From Eubacterium sp. UBA3279 (GTDB lineage Bacteria; Bacillota; Clostridia; Lachnospirales; Lachnospiraceae): a DNA stretch of 64,000 nucleotides. The stretch covers positions 14,566 through 78,565 of the forward strand of contig DETV01000038.1 of NCBI GenBank assembly GCA_002361775.1. The letters are read 5' to 3'. Position numbers and translations under genes: made by a program. Under the pieces are notes generated by a model. That model was not told the origin of the DNA and made no database searches. It was given only the letters and a program-made list of their open reading frames with translations. Shown here in pieces: positions 15,684 through 24,692 of this stretch. Numbering within the stretch: position 1 is the first letter of the stretch; every line of letters begins with the position of its first letter.

Positions 15684-17435
15684 ATGAAGAAGAAAACTGT
15701 GAAACGTTTATTTGCAGCTACTTTGGCTGGAACAATGGCAGTTTCCATGCTGGCAGGCTGCGGCAGTTCTGAAGAGAAGAAAACAGATGATTCCGCAAAA
15801 CAGGAAGAAGAAGCAGATAATTCCGATAAACCGGATACCTGGATTGCAGACCGTACTATTACAGTACAGGCGTATGTAGATGATATTGGAAACACACTTC
15901 CGAAGGATTTCAACAATACAGCAACTATGAAAAAAATCACAGAGCTGACAGGTATTAAACTGGATGTTCGTTATACACCTGGTGACAGTGATGCAAAGGT
16001 TCTGGCATCTCAGTTGGCTTCCGGAACAATCCCGGATGTTATTATTTCTTATCTGGACAACTCCACAAGACCGGAGTTCCCGCTGCTGTTTAAAGCTGCA
16101 AAAGACGGAATGTTTGCTGATGTTTCCGAATATATGAAAAATGGAAAAGTTTATTCCAAATATTATGAAGAGGGATACCTTCCTCAGGATACTCATGACA
16201 ACATTGTATTCCGTGACGATCTGGACGGCGTTTATCTGTGGCAGATGAACATCGATGAGTTTGACCGTTCTACAGAGTATGTTCCAGAAGAAGAGTATGT
16301 AGGTGGTATGTACATTCAGAAGAGAATCGTTGATGAACTGGGTGTTGATCCAAGAGAAATCAAAACACAGGATCAGTTCTACGATCTTCTGGTAAAAATG
16401 AAAGAAGCTGGATTTAAAGATAACAACGGAAATGATATTTACCCACTTGGACCGAAATACTGGGGTGGTTCTGTAGATGCTCTGAAGTATGTAACAACTG
16501 GTTATCTTTGGGGTGTAAGTGATGATTACAACCTGGATGATGACGGAAATGTAAAACATATAGCTGAAACAGAGTATGTATATGATCAGATCAATTTCGT
16601 AAGAAAACTGTTGAACGAAGACCTGATGAATCCGGAATTCTTTACTATGGATTCCACTCGTGCAGAAGAAGTTTCCAAAAATCTGAACTCTGGTATTATT
16701 GCTGACGTACATAACTACGAAGAAATTATTTACGGAAGTGAAGACTGGGTACCGCTTGGACCGTTGAATGATATTCAGGGAGATAACAAAGAAACTGTTA
16801 ACGGAAAATCCAAACGTGGATGTATGGCAATCTCTGCAGAAGCAGAAAATCCTGATGAAATCTTTGCATTCTTTGACTGGCTGTCCACACCAGAAGGACA
16901 GATCATCGCTCAGTATGGCGCTGAAGGCGTATCTTACGATATGGTTGACGGAAAACCGGTTCTGAAAGATGAAGTTCTTGAAAAATTAAACGCTGGTGAC
17001 ACAGATTACCTCATCAACGAAGTAGGTGCAGGTTTCGGTGGAACAGGAAACTATTTCTTCGAGTTCGTTCTGACAAACAAGAACAATATCGATAACTTTG
17101 GTGAGAGCCGTCCTGGAGCATCTGCAGGTGAATCCACATTCGCACGAAGCGTTGAAATTGCAAAAGATTACCCTGTAGAGAAGAAACTGATTCCTGGTCT
17201 GGATGCTACTGCATTCATGTCTGTAGAAGAACTGAGTGACGTTAAGATGCAGATGGATCTGTTGAACTGGGATGAAACATTCGTACAGGCTTGCTTCGCA
17301 AAAACTGACGATGAAGTAAAGAGCATTGTAGAATCCTTCCGTGATCAGCTCAAAGCTGCAGGAATCGAACGCTTTGAAGAATATGTAAAGAATGTTTACG
17401 AAGAAAATCCGGAATCTGTTACATTCTACAAATAA
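15684..17435 (+). CDS. Extracellular solute-binding lipoprotein of the sugar importer (LipO-like)
   Basis: 583 residues. The signal peptide ends in the lipobox 'LAGC', so C26 would be lipidated and the protein anchored outside the membrane. A Ser/Asp/Glu linker follows, then a large substrate-binding fold with several Trp and Tyr residues suited to sugar stacking ('YWGGSVDALKY'). At about 580 residues it belongs to the large LipO/YtcQ class that goes with LplB and YtcP permeases. Codon use suggests high expression. A stable hairpin lies just after the stop and may protect this part of the message. The ligand is unknown. Confidence 0.93.
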   Translation: MKKKTVKRLFAATLAGTMAVSMLAGCGSSEEKKTDDSAKQEEEADNSDKPDTWIADRTITVQAYVDDIGNTLPKDFNNTATMKKITELTGIKLDVRYTPGDSDAKVLASQLASGTIPDVIISYLDNSTRPEFPLLFKAAKDGMFADVSEYMKNGKVYSKYYEEGYLPQDTHDNIVFRDDLDGVYLWQMNIDEFDRSTEYVPEEEYVGGMYIQKRIVDELGVDPREIKTQDQFYDLLVKMKEAGFKDNNGNDIYPLGPKYWGGSVDALKYVTTGYLWGVSDDYNLDDDGNVKHIAETEYVYDQINFVRKLLNEDLMNPEFFTMDSTRAEEVSKNLNSGIIADVHNYEEIIYGSEDWVPLGPLNDIQGDNKETVNGKSKRGCMAISAEAENPDEIFAFFDWLSTPEGQIIAQYGAEGVSYDMVDGKPVLKDEVLEKLNAGDTDYLINEVGAGFGGTGNYFFEFVLTNKNNIDNFGESRPGASAGESTFARSVEIAKDYPVEKKLIPGLDATAFMSVEELSDVKMQMDLLNWDETFVQACFAKTDDEVKSIVESFRDQLKAAGIERFEEYVKNVYEENPESVTFYK

Positions 17436-17446
17436 GATACCTGGTT

Positions 17447-17470
17447 CTGCCCGCTTTTTCGGGCGGGCAG
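17447..17470 (+). terminator. Strong hairpin between binding-protein and permease genes, no T run
   Basis: CTGCCCGC (17447-17454) pairs with GCGGGCAG (17463-17470). No T tract follows, so it is more likely an RNA stabiliser or partial stop that keeps the binding protein in excess over the permease. Confidence 0.6.
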
Positions 17471-17495
17471 GGAATAAGAAAGGATTGGGTGTAAA

Positions 17496-18398
17496 ATGAA
17501 AAAAAGTAAGATTAAAACTAACCCAATGGATCAGGCCATACAGGTATTGATTTATATCATAGTTATTGCATTATGTCTTGTGATTCTTCTTCCGTGTATT
17601 AACGTTGTGGCTCTGGCGTTCAATGACGGCGCTGATGCAGCACGAGGCGGAATCTGGTTCTGGCCAAGAGAATTTACTCTTGACAACTTTAAAGAGGTAT
17701 TCAAAGATGGAAGTATCAAAACTGCTTACATCATCACAATTGCCAGAACTGTTATCGGAACATTTTTAAGCTTGATGGTAACCACTCTTGCCGGTTATGC
17801 ACTGAAGCAGAAAGATCTGCCGGGAAGAAAGATTATCACAATACTGATCACATTTACCATGCTGTTTGGCGGCGGTATGATTCCTACTTATATTCAGTAT
17901 AATAATCTTCATCTTCTGAACTCTTTCTGGGTATACGTAGTTCCCAGTCTGGTAAGTGTAACTTATCTTTTGATGATTCGTACCTTTTTTGAGGGAATAC
18001 CGGACAGTTTGGAAGAGTCTGCGAAGCTGGATGGCTGTGGTTTCGTTGGGATTTATACAAGAATCATGCTCCCTCTGAGTAAACCGGTTATCGCCGTAGT
18101 TGGTCTGTATACAGCAGTTAATCACTGGAACGACTGGTTTGCAGGAGCTTTCTACATGAACGATACAAAGATGTGGCCGGTACAGACTGTTCTTCAGAAT
18201 ATGCTGACAAAAGCTATGAGCGCGCAACAGGAAGTAACTTCCGTTGCTCAGGCTCTGGCTCATAATACAGCGTCTGTTACATCAGATTCTCTGAAGATGG
18301 CTGCTGTAGTTGTTACAACAGTACCGATTCTGTGTGTATATCCTTTTGTACAGAAATATTTTGCAAAAGGCGCTATGATTGGGGCAGTAAAAGGATAA
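17496..18398 (+). CDS. ABC importer permease, YtcP-type
   Basis: 300 residues, six membrane helices. The EAA loop 'EESAKLDGCGFVGIYTRIMLP' near residue 175 contacts the ATPase. The ending 'PFVQKYFAKGAMIGAVKG' is nearly invariant in second permeases of carbohydrate importers. It pairs with the permease at 14705. The order permease, binding protein, permease is less common than binding protein first. Ribosome site AAAGGA precedes the start. Confidence 0.93.
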   Translation: MKKSKIKTNPMDQAIQVLIYIIVIALCLVILLPCINVVALAFNDGADAARGGIWFWPREFTLDNFKEVFKDGSIKTAYIITIARTVIGTFLSLMVTTLAGYALKQKDLPGRKIITILITFTMLFGGGMIPTYIQYNNLHLLNSFWVYVVPSLVSVTYLLMIRTFFEGIPDSLEESAKLDGCGFVGIYTRIMLPLSKPVIAVVGLYTAVNHWNDWFAGAFYMNDTKMWPVQTVLQNMLTKAMSAQQEVTSVAQALAHNTASVTSDSLKMAAVVVTTVPILCVYPFVQKYFAKGAMIGAVKG

Positions 18399-18420
18399 AT
18401 TAAATAGTATTTTGCAGGGG

Positions 18421-18480
18421 AGATTCCTCGCCTCGTTCAACAGCATATGGCTATTCATGAGCGGGACGGGGAATCTTTCT
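18421..18480 (+). terminator. Terminator after the importer genes
   Basis: AGATTCCTCGCCTCG pairs with CGGGACGGGGAATCT, with some G-T pairs and one mismatch, followed by TTTCTT. Confidence 0.7.
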
Positions 18481-18577
18481 TCTGTCATGATAAAGTGAGA
18501 GCAGAAGATGCCGAAAGGAGAAGTTTGGACTTTTTGTTTTACGGCATTCTAAAAATAAAGAAAAGTGAGGTAGGGAA

Positions 18578-19522
18578 ATGAACGGAAAAAAATGGGATGT
18601 ATACGTTTACGGGGATGTAAATATTGATATTGTCATTCCCGGCGTTGAGAAATTTCCGGAACCGGGACAGGAGGATGAAGTCGATGTGATGGAAACCTTC
18701 GTAGGCGGCGGTGCAGCATTGTTTACCCTGGGTGTGGGAAAACTGGGACTGCATCCGGTATTTCAGGGCGAAATAGGAGACGACTGCTATGGTGAACTGA
18801 TCCGGAAAAAATTCAGGGAGAGTAATGTGGATGATTCCCTGCTGAAAACCAGCGACACGGAGAAAACCGGAATTTCTCTCAGTTTTACCAATGAGAGAGA
18901 CCGATCTTTCCTGACATATCGGGGAACCAATGAGAAAATCTGTATTGAAGCTGTGGATGTGGAACAGGTAAAAAATGCTTCTCACATTCATGTGACCGGA
19001 TATGCAGGCTCAGTAAATCATGATTCTTATGCAAAGTTTTTAAAGAGAGTAAAAGAAGAAACAAATGCTACGGTTTCTTTTGATGTGGGCTGGGATTCTA
19101 CAGGAGAATGGAATCCGGATATTTACCAGTTATTCCCGTATATCGACGTTCTCTTTATGAATGAGACAGAATCTGTTCATTACAGCCGGACAGAAACTGC
19201 TTTGGAAGCAGCCCGGGATTTTGCAAAACACTGTGGCCTGGTGGTGATCAAACTTGGAAAACAGGGTTCTATGGCTGTAAAAGGCGAGGAACTTTATGAA
19301 GCAGCTTCCTATAAGGTGGATGCGATAGATACAACCGGAGCGGGAGATTCCTTTAATGCGGGCTTCATATATGGATTTTTGAGAGGAAAATCCGTGACAG
19401 ACTGCCTGAAATGCGGAAATGGCTGCGGTGCATTGTCTGTAACCGCATTGGGAGGAAACACAGGATTTCCGGTGGAAGAGGAACTTACAAACTTTATCCT
19501 GAAAAGGGATGGAAAAAATTAA
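18578..19522 (+). CDS. PfkB-family carbohydrate kinase
   Basis: 314 residues. The N-terminal 'VYGDVNIDIVIPG' and 'FVGGGAALFTLGVGKLG' and the C-terminal signature 'DTTGAGDSFNAGFIYG' with the catalytic aspartate define the ribokinase/PfkB family, which phosphorylates sugars, nucleosides or sugar phosphates with ATP. Cytosolic. It starts the catabolic set kinase, GH4 glycosidase, aminopeptidase, unknown protein, all spaced by 13 to 19 bases and so probably one operon. As the importer does not phosphorylate its cargo, this kinase could make the 6-phosphate needed by the GH4 enzyme. That link is inference. Confidence 0.9.
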   Translation: MNGKKWDVYVYGDVNIDIVIPGVEKFPEPGQEDEVDVMETFVGGGAALFTLGVGKLGLHPVFQGEIGDDCYGELIRKKFRESNVDDSLLKTSDTEKTGISLSFTNERDRSFLTYRGTNEKICIEAVDVEQVKNASHIHVTGYAGSVNHDSYAKFLKRVKEETNATVSFDVGWDSTGEWNPDIYQLFPYIDVLFMNETESVHYSRTETALEAARDFAKHCGLVVIKLGKQGSMAVKGEELYEAASYKVDAIDTTGAGDSFNAGFIYGFLRGKSVTDCLKCGNGCGALSVTALGGNTGFPVEEELTNFILKRDGKN

Positions 19523-19541
19523 TTACAGGAGGAAACATACT

Positions 19542-20900
19542 ATGAAAATTGCAGTAATTGGCGGAGCTGGTGTACGTACCGTTATCTTTATCAATGGTCT
19601 GTTGGAGCGTTACAAAAAACTGAATATTGACGAGGTGGTTCTTTACGATATTCAGGAAGAAAAACAGAGAATTATCGAAAAACTGTGTAAACATGTGGTA
19701 AATAGAAAAAATGAAGAATTGAAAGTATGGGCTGTATCTGATCCGGTGGAAGCAATCACAGGTGCAGATTATATTGTTACTACTCTGCGTGTAGGCGGAG
19801 ATCATTCTCGTGTGGTAGATGAGACAATCGCTCTGGATCTGGGCGTGATCGGTCAGGAAACAACAGGAGTAGGCGGATTTTCCATGGCAGTTCGTACAAT
19901 TCCTGTATTGATGGAGTATTGTGAGCTGATTAAAAAGCATGCTCCTAACGCATGGATTTTCAACTTTACCAATCCTTCCGGTCTGGTGACACAGGCTTTG
20001 AGAAGCGCCGGATATGACAGAATCATCGGTATCTGTGATGCTCCCAGCAGTACAAAATTCCGTATGGCAAGAGATCTTGGTGTGACAGAGGATGAACTTT
20101 ATGTGGAATTCTTTGGATTGAACCACCTTTCCTGGATCCGCAGTGTGAAAAAGAAAGGTGAAGAAATTCTTCCTCAGCTTCTGGCAGATGACGAATTCTT
20201 AAAAGGAGTACAGGAATTCTCCATGTTTGATCCGGATCTTCTTCGTTCTATCGGATTCCTTCCTAACGAATATCTGTATTACTACTATCACAGAGAAAAA
20301 GCTCTGGAAAATATTAAAAAATCCGGCGCTACCAGAGGAAAAACCATTGAATCTGTAAATATCAAAATGATGGAAGAACTGAAAGAGATGGATATGGATG
20401 CAGATCCAGAAGGCGCATTACAGATTTTCCTGTACTATATGCAGATCCGTGAAAACTCTTATATGAGTATCGAATCCGGTCTGGCAAAACGTCCGCTGCT
20501 GGAAAAAGGACAGTTGGAGGTACCGGACGGAATGGGATACGCAGGAGTTATGCTGGATTGTATCGAAGGTATGCAGAGTGAAGAAGGAAAATATCTGGTT
20601 CTGTCTGTGGAAAACCACGGAAGTATTCCGGGACTGAATGATGAGGATGTTATTGAAACTACCTGCCATGTTTCCAAAGACGGTATCCATGCGGTAAAAG
20701 TGGAAGATGTTCCTGAGCATTGCTACCTGTTAATGCGTATGATCAAAATGTACGAAAAACTGACAGTGGAAGCAATCAAAAACCATTCCAAAGAGACAGC
20801 AGTGAAAGCACTGATGCTGCATCCGCTGATCAATTCCTATTCTCTTGCAAAAGAGCTGGTGGAAAAATATGATGAAGTATATGGTGGTATTTTTAAATAA
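19542..20900 (+). CDS. Family 4 glycoside hydrolase, 6-phospho-glycosidase-like
   Basis: 452 residues from ATG 19542 (AGGAGG upstream). The N-terminal Rossmann motif 'IAVIGGAGVRT' binds NAD+. 'FNFTNPSGLV', 'GICDAPSS' and 'FGLNHLSW' hold the Asn, Cys and His positions that bind substrate and the divalent metal in GH4. GH4 enzymes cleave glycosides by a redox elimination mechanism, most of them on 6-phospho-sugars; the GLNHL form is typical of the 6-phospho-beta-glucosidase branch. It works in the cytosol after import. Substrate not proven. Confidence 0.92.
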   Translation: MKIAVIGGAGVRTVIFINGLLERYKKLNIDEVVLYDIQEEKQRIIEKLCKHVVNRKNEELKVWAVSDPVEAITGADYIVTTLRVGGDHSRVVDETIALDLGVIGQETTGVGGFSMAVRTIPVLMEYCELIKKHAPNAWIFNFTNPSGLVTQALRSAGYDRIIGICDAPSSTKFRMARDLGVTEDELYVEFFGLNHLSWIRSVKKKGEEILPQLLADDEFLKGVQEFSMFDPDLLRSIGFLPNEYLYYYYHREKALENIKKSGATRGKTIESVNIKMMEELKEMDMDADPEGALQIFLYYMQIRENSYMSIESGLAKRPLLEKGQLEVPDGMGYAGVMLDCIEGMQSEEGKYLVLSVENHGSIPGLNDEDVIETTCHVSKDGIHAVKVEDVPEHCYLLMRMIKMYEKLTVEAIKNHSKETAVKALMLHPLINSYSLAKELVEKYDEVYGGIFK

Positions 20901-20914
20901 GTGGGGCGAAGAAA

Positions 20915-22234
20915 ATGAAAATTTATTTCAGTAAAAGTCCTGTATCCAATCTTTTGACAGTGAAATTGAATGCAAAAGAAAATCCGGGAGAGTTTTTCCG
21001 GAAACTGGGAAAACAGAGAGGAAATTCCTGTCAGATTCTTTTAGATGATTTTGCTGACGGAGAGTGGAAAAATGTCATGGAGAGTACAGTTTGTGCTCTC
21101 CATGATGGTGCTTATAAAATGAATAAAGAAGTGCTGAAAAAACTGGACAAAGAAAATATATATGAAATGCGTGACGATCTGGCTGATTTTGGAGAGACAG
21201 AATATACGCTGGTTTCTGATAAAATCAGTGAAGAAGAAGGAAATCTGTGGATCAAGAGAGGTGTTTCGCTGGCAGTAAAAAAAGGGTATGCAAGAACATT
21301 GGGAAATCTTCCCAATAATTATCTCCATACAGAAGATATGGTTTGCTATGCAAAGAAAGCAGCGGATCATCTGGGAGTTTTCTGCCGTGTTCTGGGGGAC
21401 AGAGAATTGCAGGAAATGAAGGCAGGAGGAATCCTGGCAGTCAATCAGGGCAGCAGACGGGAAGCAGCCATGGTGGTACTGGAATATGAAGGAGCGCCGG
21501 GAGAAAAGAAAATTGGCCTGGTAGGAAAAGGATTGATGTTTGATGCCGGGGGGTACCATCTGAAATCCATCGATGGAATGAACGGAATGAAATATGATAT
21601 GTGCGGAGCAGCAGGAATTCTGGAAGTTTTTGAATACCTGGTGGAGCATAAAGTGAAAGCAAATCTTATGGCTGTTTTGATGCTGGCAGAAAATGTGATC
21701 AGTGCGGATGCAGTAAAAATGGGAGACGTGATTACCATGCTTTCCGGCAATACTGTAGAGGTTTATAATACGGATGCAGAAGGACGTCTTGTACTGGCTG
21801 ACGGTCTTACTTATGTACAGCAGTGGGGAGCCGATCTGGTAGTTGACCTTGCCACACTGACGTATGGAGCTCAGGCAGCGCTGGGAGATGGAGTGACAGG
21901 ATTGTTTGTTAATGGGGAAGAATTATTCCATCAGTGGACAGACAGAGCAAAAGAGACAGGTGAACGATTCTGGAGACTTCCTCTGGATGAATATTATCAC
22001 CGGATGCTGACCTGGTCACAGTGTGCTGATTTTGCCAATTATGCGCCGGGAAAAGGAGCAGCATCAAGTACGGCAGCCTGCTTTTTGGAAAACTTCATAG
22101 AAGAGGGGACAGGCTGGGTACATTTGGATATGGTAGGACCTTCGGTGAATCGTTCTGAAAGCGAAGAAATGACACAGGGAGCCACCGGAGCAGGTATCCC
22201 CACGATTATCCGGTTTGTGGAAAATAATCAGTGA
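20915..22234 (+). CDS. M17 leucyl aminopeptidase family protein
   Basis: 439 residues. The catalytic domain has 'VGKGLMFDAGGYHLKS', 'MKYDMCGAAGILEV' and 'NTDAEGRLVLADGL', which carry the two-metal ligands and the catalytic lysine and arginine of M17 peptidases. The N-terminal 150 residues are less conserved, as usual. The start follows a weak ribosome site (GGGGCGAAG), 14 bases after the GH4 stop, so translation is probably coupled. A peptidase in a sugar operon is unusual; the cargo may be a glycopeptide or an amino-acid conjugated sugar. Cytosolic. Confidence 0.9.
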   Translation: MKIYFSKSPVSNLLTVKLNAKENPGEFFRKLGKQRGNSCQILLDDFADGEWKNVMESTVCALHDGAYKMNKEVLKKLDKENIYEMRDDLADFGETEYTLVSDKISEEEGNLWIKRGVSLAVKKGYARTLGNLPNNYLHTEDMVCYAKKAADHLGVFCRVLGDRELQEMKAGGILAVNQGSRREAAMVVLEYEGAPGEKKIGLVGKGLMFDAGGYHLKSIDGMNGMKYDMCGAAGILEVFEYLVEHKVKANLMAVLMLAENVISADAVKMGDVITMLSGNTVEVYNTDAEGRLVLADGLTYVQQWGADLVVDLATLTYGAQAALGDGVTGLFVNGEELFHQWTDRAKETGERFWRLPLDEYYHRMLTWSQCADFANYAPGKGAASSTAACFLENFIEEGTGWVHLDMVGPSVNRSESEEMTQGATGAGIPTIIRFVENNQ

Positions 22235-22247
22235 CAGGAGGAAATTC

Positions 22248-23825
22248 ATGAATTTTACATTTGATGAGAAGATATCAAGGGAAGTATTGGAAAATTATCT
22301 TTCCCGTTCTGTGACAGCGGCAGGATTATTTGAGAGTGAAACACTGGAAGACGATCTTCGGGCAATCAAAGAGATGGGAGCTAAATTTCTGGGAAGAGCA
22401 TCAGGAATCTGGTATATGGTAATGGATGACGAAGAACATTTTCGTCTTTCCAAAGAACTGGCAGATAAAGTTCATGCCATGGATCCGGAAATCATTCTGC
22501 AGTCCTGTGTATTTGAATGGATTGTGGAACGGATGGAAGAAATAAAAATTCCCGCATATGTTTTTGAAGCTTTTGGTCTGGAGCCGGAAGAGAGAAATTT
22601 CCGTCTGGCAGACGCTTTGTTTACGGATGAATCTTCTGGTTATATTGATCACAGAGATGATCCGAGAAAAAATGGAGGAATCCCGGATTTGTCCCGTCTG
22701 GAAGCAAGAATGTGGTTTTATTACCGGGCTACCCGTTATATTGACTGTGGATATGAAGCCCTTCATATGGGACAGGTACATATTTACACCGCAAATGACA
22801 AAGGCATGGTTAAGACAGCAGAATTGTTTGGAATGATCCGGGAATATGCCCGCACTCATGGGAGAAGGCATAAAGTTTTGATGGATGCGCATACTCACGG
22901 AGTGAATATCAGAGGAAAATTGCTGTTTGATTATCATGCAATGCCTTTCACAAGAATGCCTTTGGCAGAAGTACCGGGAGAAGAACTGGTGCTGGTAAGA
23001 GAAGGATACAGCGAAGGGGGAGAAAACCCCAATGGATGGTCTGCGCCTACTATGCCATACCTGATGGAATATGATAACTGGGGCGGTCTTGTGGTGGAAA
23101 ACAGAGAAAATTGTCCAAGAGAAGAACTGGCCTGGAGAGACTGGTGGGGATTTGACCAGATTGCCTGGTTTGCAAATCAGTCAGAAGAAAGCAGAAATCA
23201 TTTTCTGGAATATACTTATAAATGGACGGAAATCAATAATCCCAATGCATATTTTGAAATTCCATTCCGCAGAATGCTGGGAGATGGCGCTGTGATGATG
23301 GAAAGAGCAGATAATGGGGAAAAAGACCGCCAGATATTTTATCAGATTAATACAAAAAGCACTTCCTGTCCTATGGGATTTGGTCAGGAAGAACTGGCAA
23401 AGAAATTGTGGGAAAGCGGTCATGAGCTTCGTAAAAAAGCAGCCAATCCGGAAATGCTGATCCGTTACGGAGCAGAAGAAGTTTATGATGAAGAAACAGG
23501 ACTGAAACTGCCGGAAAAAGTAGTGGTATATGGAAGTTTCCAGTCTTATGTGGGAGCCATTAAGAATGACTCTAACAGTGAAACCACAAGAATGTATTAT
23601 GTGGGAAATAACACATATGCTTTATCGGTAGTAATGCCATTTGCAGGTACTTATGATTTTTCAGTAGCTACTTATGGTACATTGTCTGCCACTTATCAGT
23701 TAGATAAATATCCAAGAAGCGGATCCTCCAACAAAGCTCATTTTACAACTTCAAAGGATAACATGACAGTGCGGTTTACATACCAGTTTATCACCAATGA
23801 AGTGACAGTGGAGATTTTTGAATAA
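22248..23825 (+). CDS. Unrecognised 525-residue protein of the sugar locus
   Basis: Start at ATG 22248 after AGGAGG; 13 bases after the aminopeptidase stop. I do not recognise the family. Residues about 30-340 have the rhythm of a TIM barrel, with motifs such as 'KEMGAKFLGRASGIW', 'LHMGQVHIYTAND' and 'HKVLMDAHTHG', and many Trp, Asp and Glu residues as in glycoside hydrolases. The last 100 residues ('ALSVVMPFAGTYDFSVATYG') look like a beta-sandwich carbohydrate module. There is no signal peptide, so it would act inside the cell on imported material. A new glycosidase-like family is a fair hypothesis, not shown. Confidence 0.7.
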   Translation: MNFTFDEKISREVLENYLSRSVTAAGLFESETLEDDLRAIKEMGAKFLGRASGIWYMVMDDEEHFRLSKELADKVHAMDPEIILQSCVFEWIVERMEEIKIPAYVFEAFGLEPEERNFRLADALFTDESSGYIDHRDDPRKNGGIPDLSRLEARMWFYYRATRYIDCGYEALHMGQVHIYTANDKGMVKTAELFGMIREYARTHGRRHKVLMDAHTHGVNIRGKLLFDYHAMPFTRMPLAEVPGEELVLVREGYSEGGENPNGWSAPTMPYLMEYDNWGGLVVENRENCPREELAWRDWWGFDQIAWFANQSEESRNHFLEYTYKWTEINNPNAYFEIPFRRMLGDGAVMMERADNGEKDRQIFYQINTKSTSCPMGFGQEELAKKLWESGHELRKKAANPEMLIRYGAEEVYDEETGLKLPEKVVVYGSFQSYVGAIKNDSNSETTRMYYVGNNTYALSVVMPFAGTYDFSVATYGTLSATYQLDKYPRSGSSNKAHFTTSKDNMTVRFTYQFITNEVTVEIFE

Positions 23826-23984
23826 TGGAAGTTGTATTTTCAGAGGAAGATGCAGAACTTTGGCAGATGGAGGGATATTATACCGGAAAATAGCTGAAAA
23901 ATCAGGATAACGTAAGCGGAGTGATCTGTGGGGAAAGCGAGTCGTTTTCCTGAAAAAAAGAGGAAGAACCGGGCATACCCGGCT

Positions 23985-24058
23985 GGAATTACACCAGGGT
24001 ACATCGGCACATCAGGATGTGCATGGAGCCTGCGGCTCATGTACCCTTTAGTAATTCC
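23985..24058 (+). ncRNA. Three-way-junction structure, possible structured RNA
   Basis: GGAATTAC (23985-23992) pairs with GTAATTCC (24051-24058). After a 4-by-4 internal loop, GGGTACAT (23997-24004) pairs with ATGTACCC (24039-24046). Inside lie two hairpins: GCACAT/ATGTGC (24007-24022) and GAGCC/GGCTC (24026-24038). A further hairpin CCGGG/CCCGG lies just upstream near 23970-23982. The rest of 23826-24102 holds no gene I can support. It has no T run, so it is not a plain terminator. Type unknown. Confidence 0.55.
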
Positions 24059-24102
24059 CTATCATTATATAGTATCCTGAATATCAGAGAGGAGGAATAG
24101 AC

Positions 24103-24390
24103 ATGCAGGAAAGGCAGAAAATCTGGAAATACTGTTCCAGAGAGCAAAGCATGGAATTTCTCCTCTCTTTGCATCTTACCGGAACTGAAAAGAGGGAACG
24201 GGCATTGGCACAGCTTTATGAATTATCCAATCATCCGGAGCGTACAGGTATCCGAGAAGAGCCGCAGGACTATCTTGGAAAACTTATGGGAAAAGTACAA
24301 TATATATTGCAGATTGATCCGAAAAATGAAGAATTTACCCAATATAAAAAAGAAATCCAGGAAAAAATAACGGAAAAACCTGAAAGTTGA
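24103..24390 (+). CDS. Small unrecognised protein, 95 residues
   Basis: Start at 24103 after GAGGAGG at good distance, and an independent position between two structured elements support a real gene. The protein is charged (many Glu, Lys, Arg), predicted mainly helical, without cysteine pairs, signal or membrane helix. I do not recognise a family. The stop codon at 24388-24390 directly abuts the promoter of the downstream ZTP-controlled gene, so the two are separate units. Confidence 0.55.
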   Translation: MQERQKIWKYCSREQSMEFLLSLHLTGTEKRERALAQLYELSNHPERTGIREEPQDYLGKLMGKVQYILQIDPKNEEFTQYKKEIQEKITEKPES

Positions 24391-24419
24391 TTGACAAAAT
24401 TATCTCATTGTGCTAAATT
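24391..24419 (+). promoter_or_regulatory. Promoter of the ZTP riboswitch/formate channel unit
   Basis: TTGACA (24391-24396), a 17-base spacer and TAAATT (24414-24419). Confidence 0.75.
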
Positions 24420-24434
24420 ATATACAGAACTTAA

Positions 24435-24546
24435 ACGGACCTGAGTACTGACGGAATATAATGTGGAATACCACGGGGGAATCAGATCTGTAAGAAGCCG
24501 ACCGTCTGGGCAACATTTGTTAATGCAAATGCTGTCTTTTTTTGTA
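24435..24546 (+). ncRNA. ZTP (pfl-type) riboswitch with terminator
   Basis: P1 is formed by ACGGACCTGA (24435-24444) and TCAGATCTGT (24482-24491), with one mismatch. Inside are the conserved ACTGACGGAA segment, the hairpin GTGG/CCAC, and GGGGGAA. The 3' domain 'CCGACCGTCTGGGC' (24498-24511) matches the invariant half of ZTP RNAs. Its GGGC and the following CAACATTTG also form the 5' arm of a terminator with CAAATGCTGTC and a T run to 24546. Ligand binding (ZTP/ZMP, the sign of low 10-formyl-THF) would favour read-through into the formate channel gene, so one-carbon shortage would raise formate handling. 24547-24692 shows no further element. Confidence 0.9.
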
Positions 24547-24692
24547 CAAAAGTTCGTAACTGTTCGTATCATGTGGAATAGCAGACTACTGAATAGTTAC
24601 AAAAGTTTATAAACCTGGAAAGAACTTTGTATAAGAAGACTTCAAAATGGAAGTTCGAACAGAATATTTTTTATCTAAGGAGGAAGATAAGG

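Noticed and set aside
15708..16712. Long open frame on the minus strand (334 codons)
   Set aside because: It lies opposite the binding lipoprotein gene, has no family motif, and arises from that gene's biased codons.
17447..17470. True terminator between binding protein and second permease
   Set aside because: No T run follows, and both genes belong to one importer; a stabilising or partly attenuating hairpin fits better.
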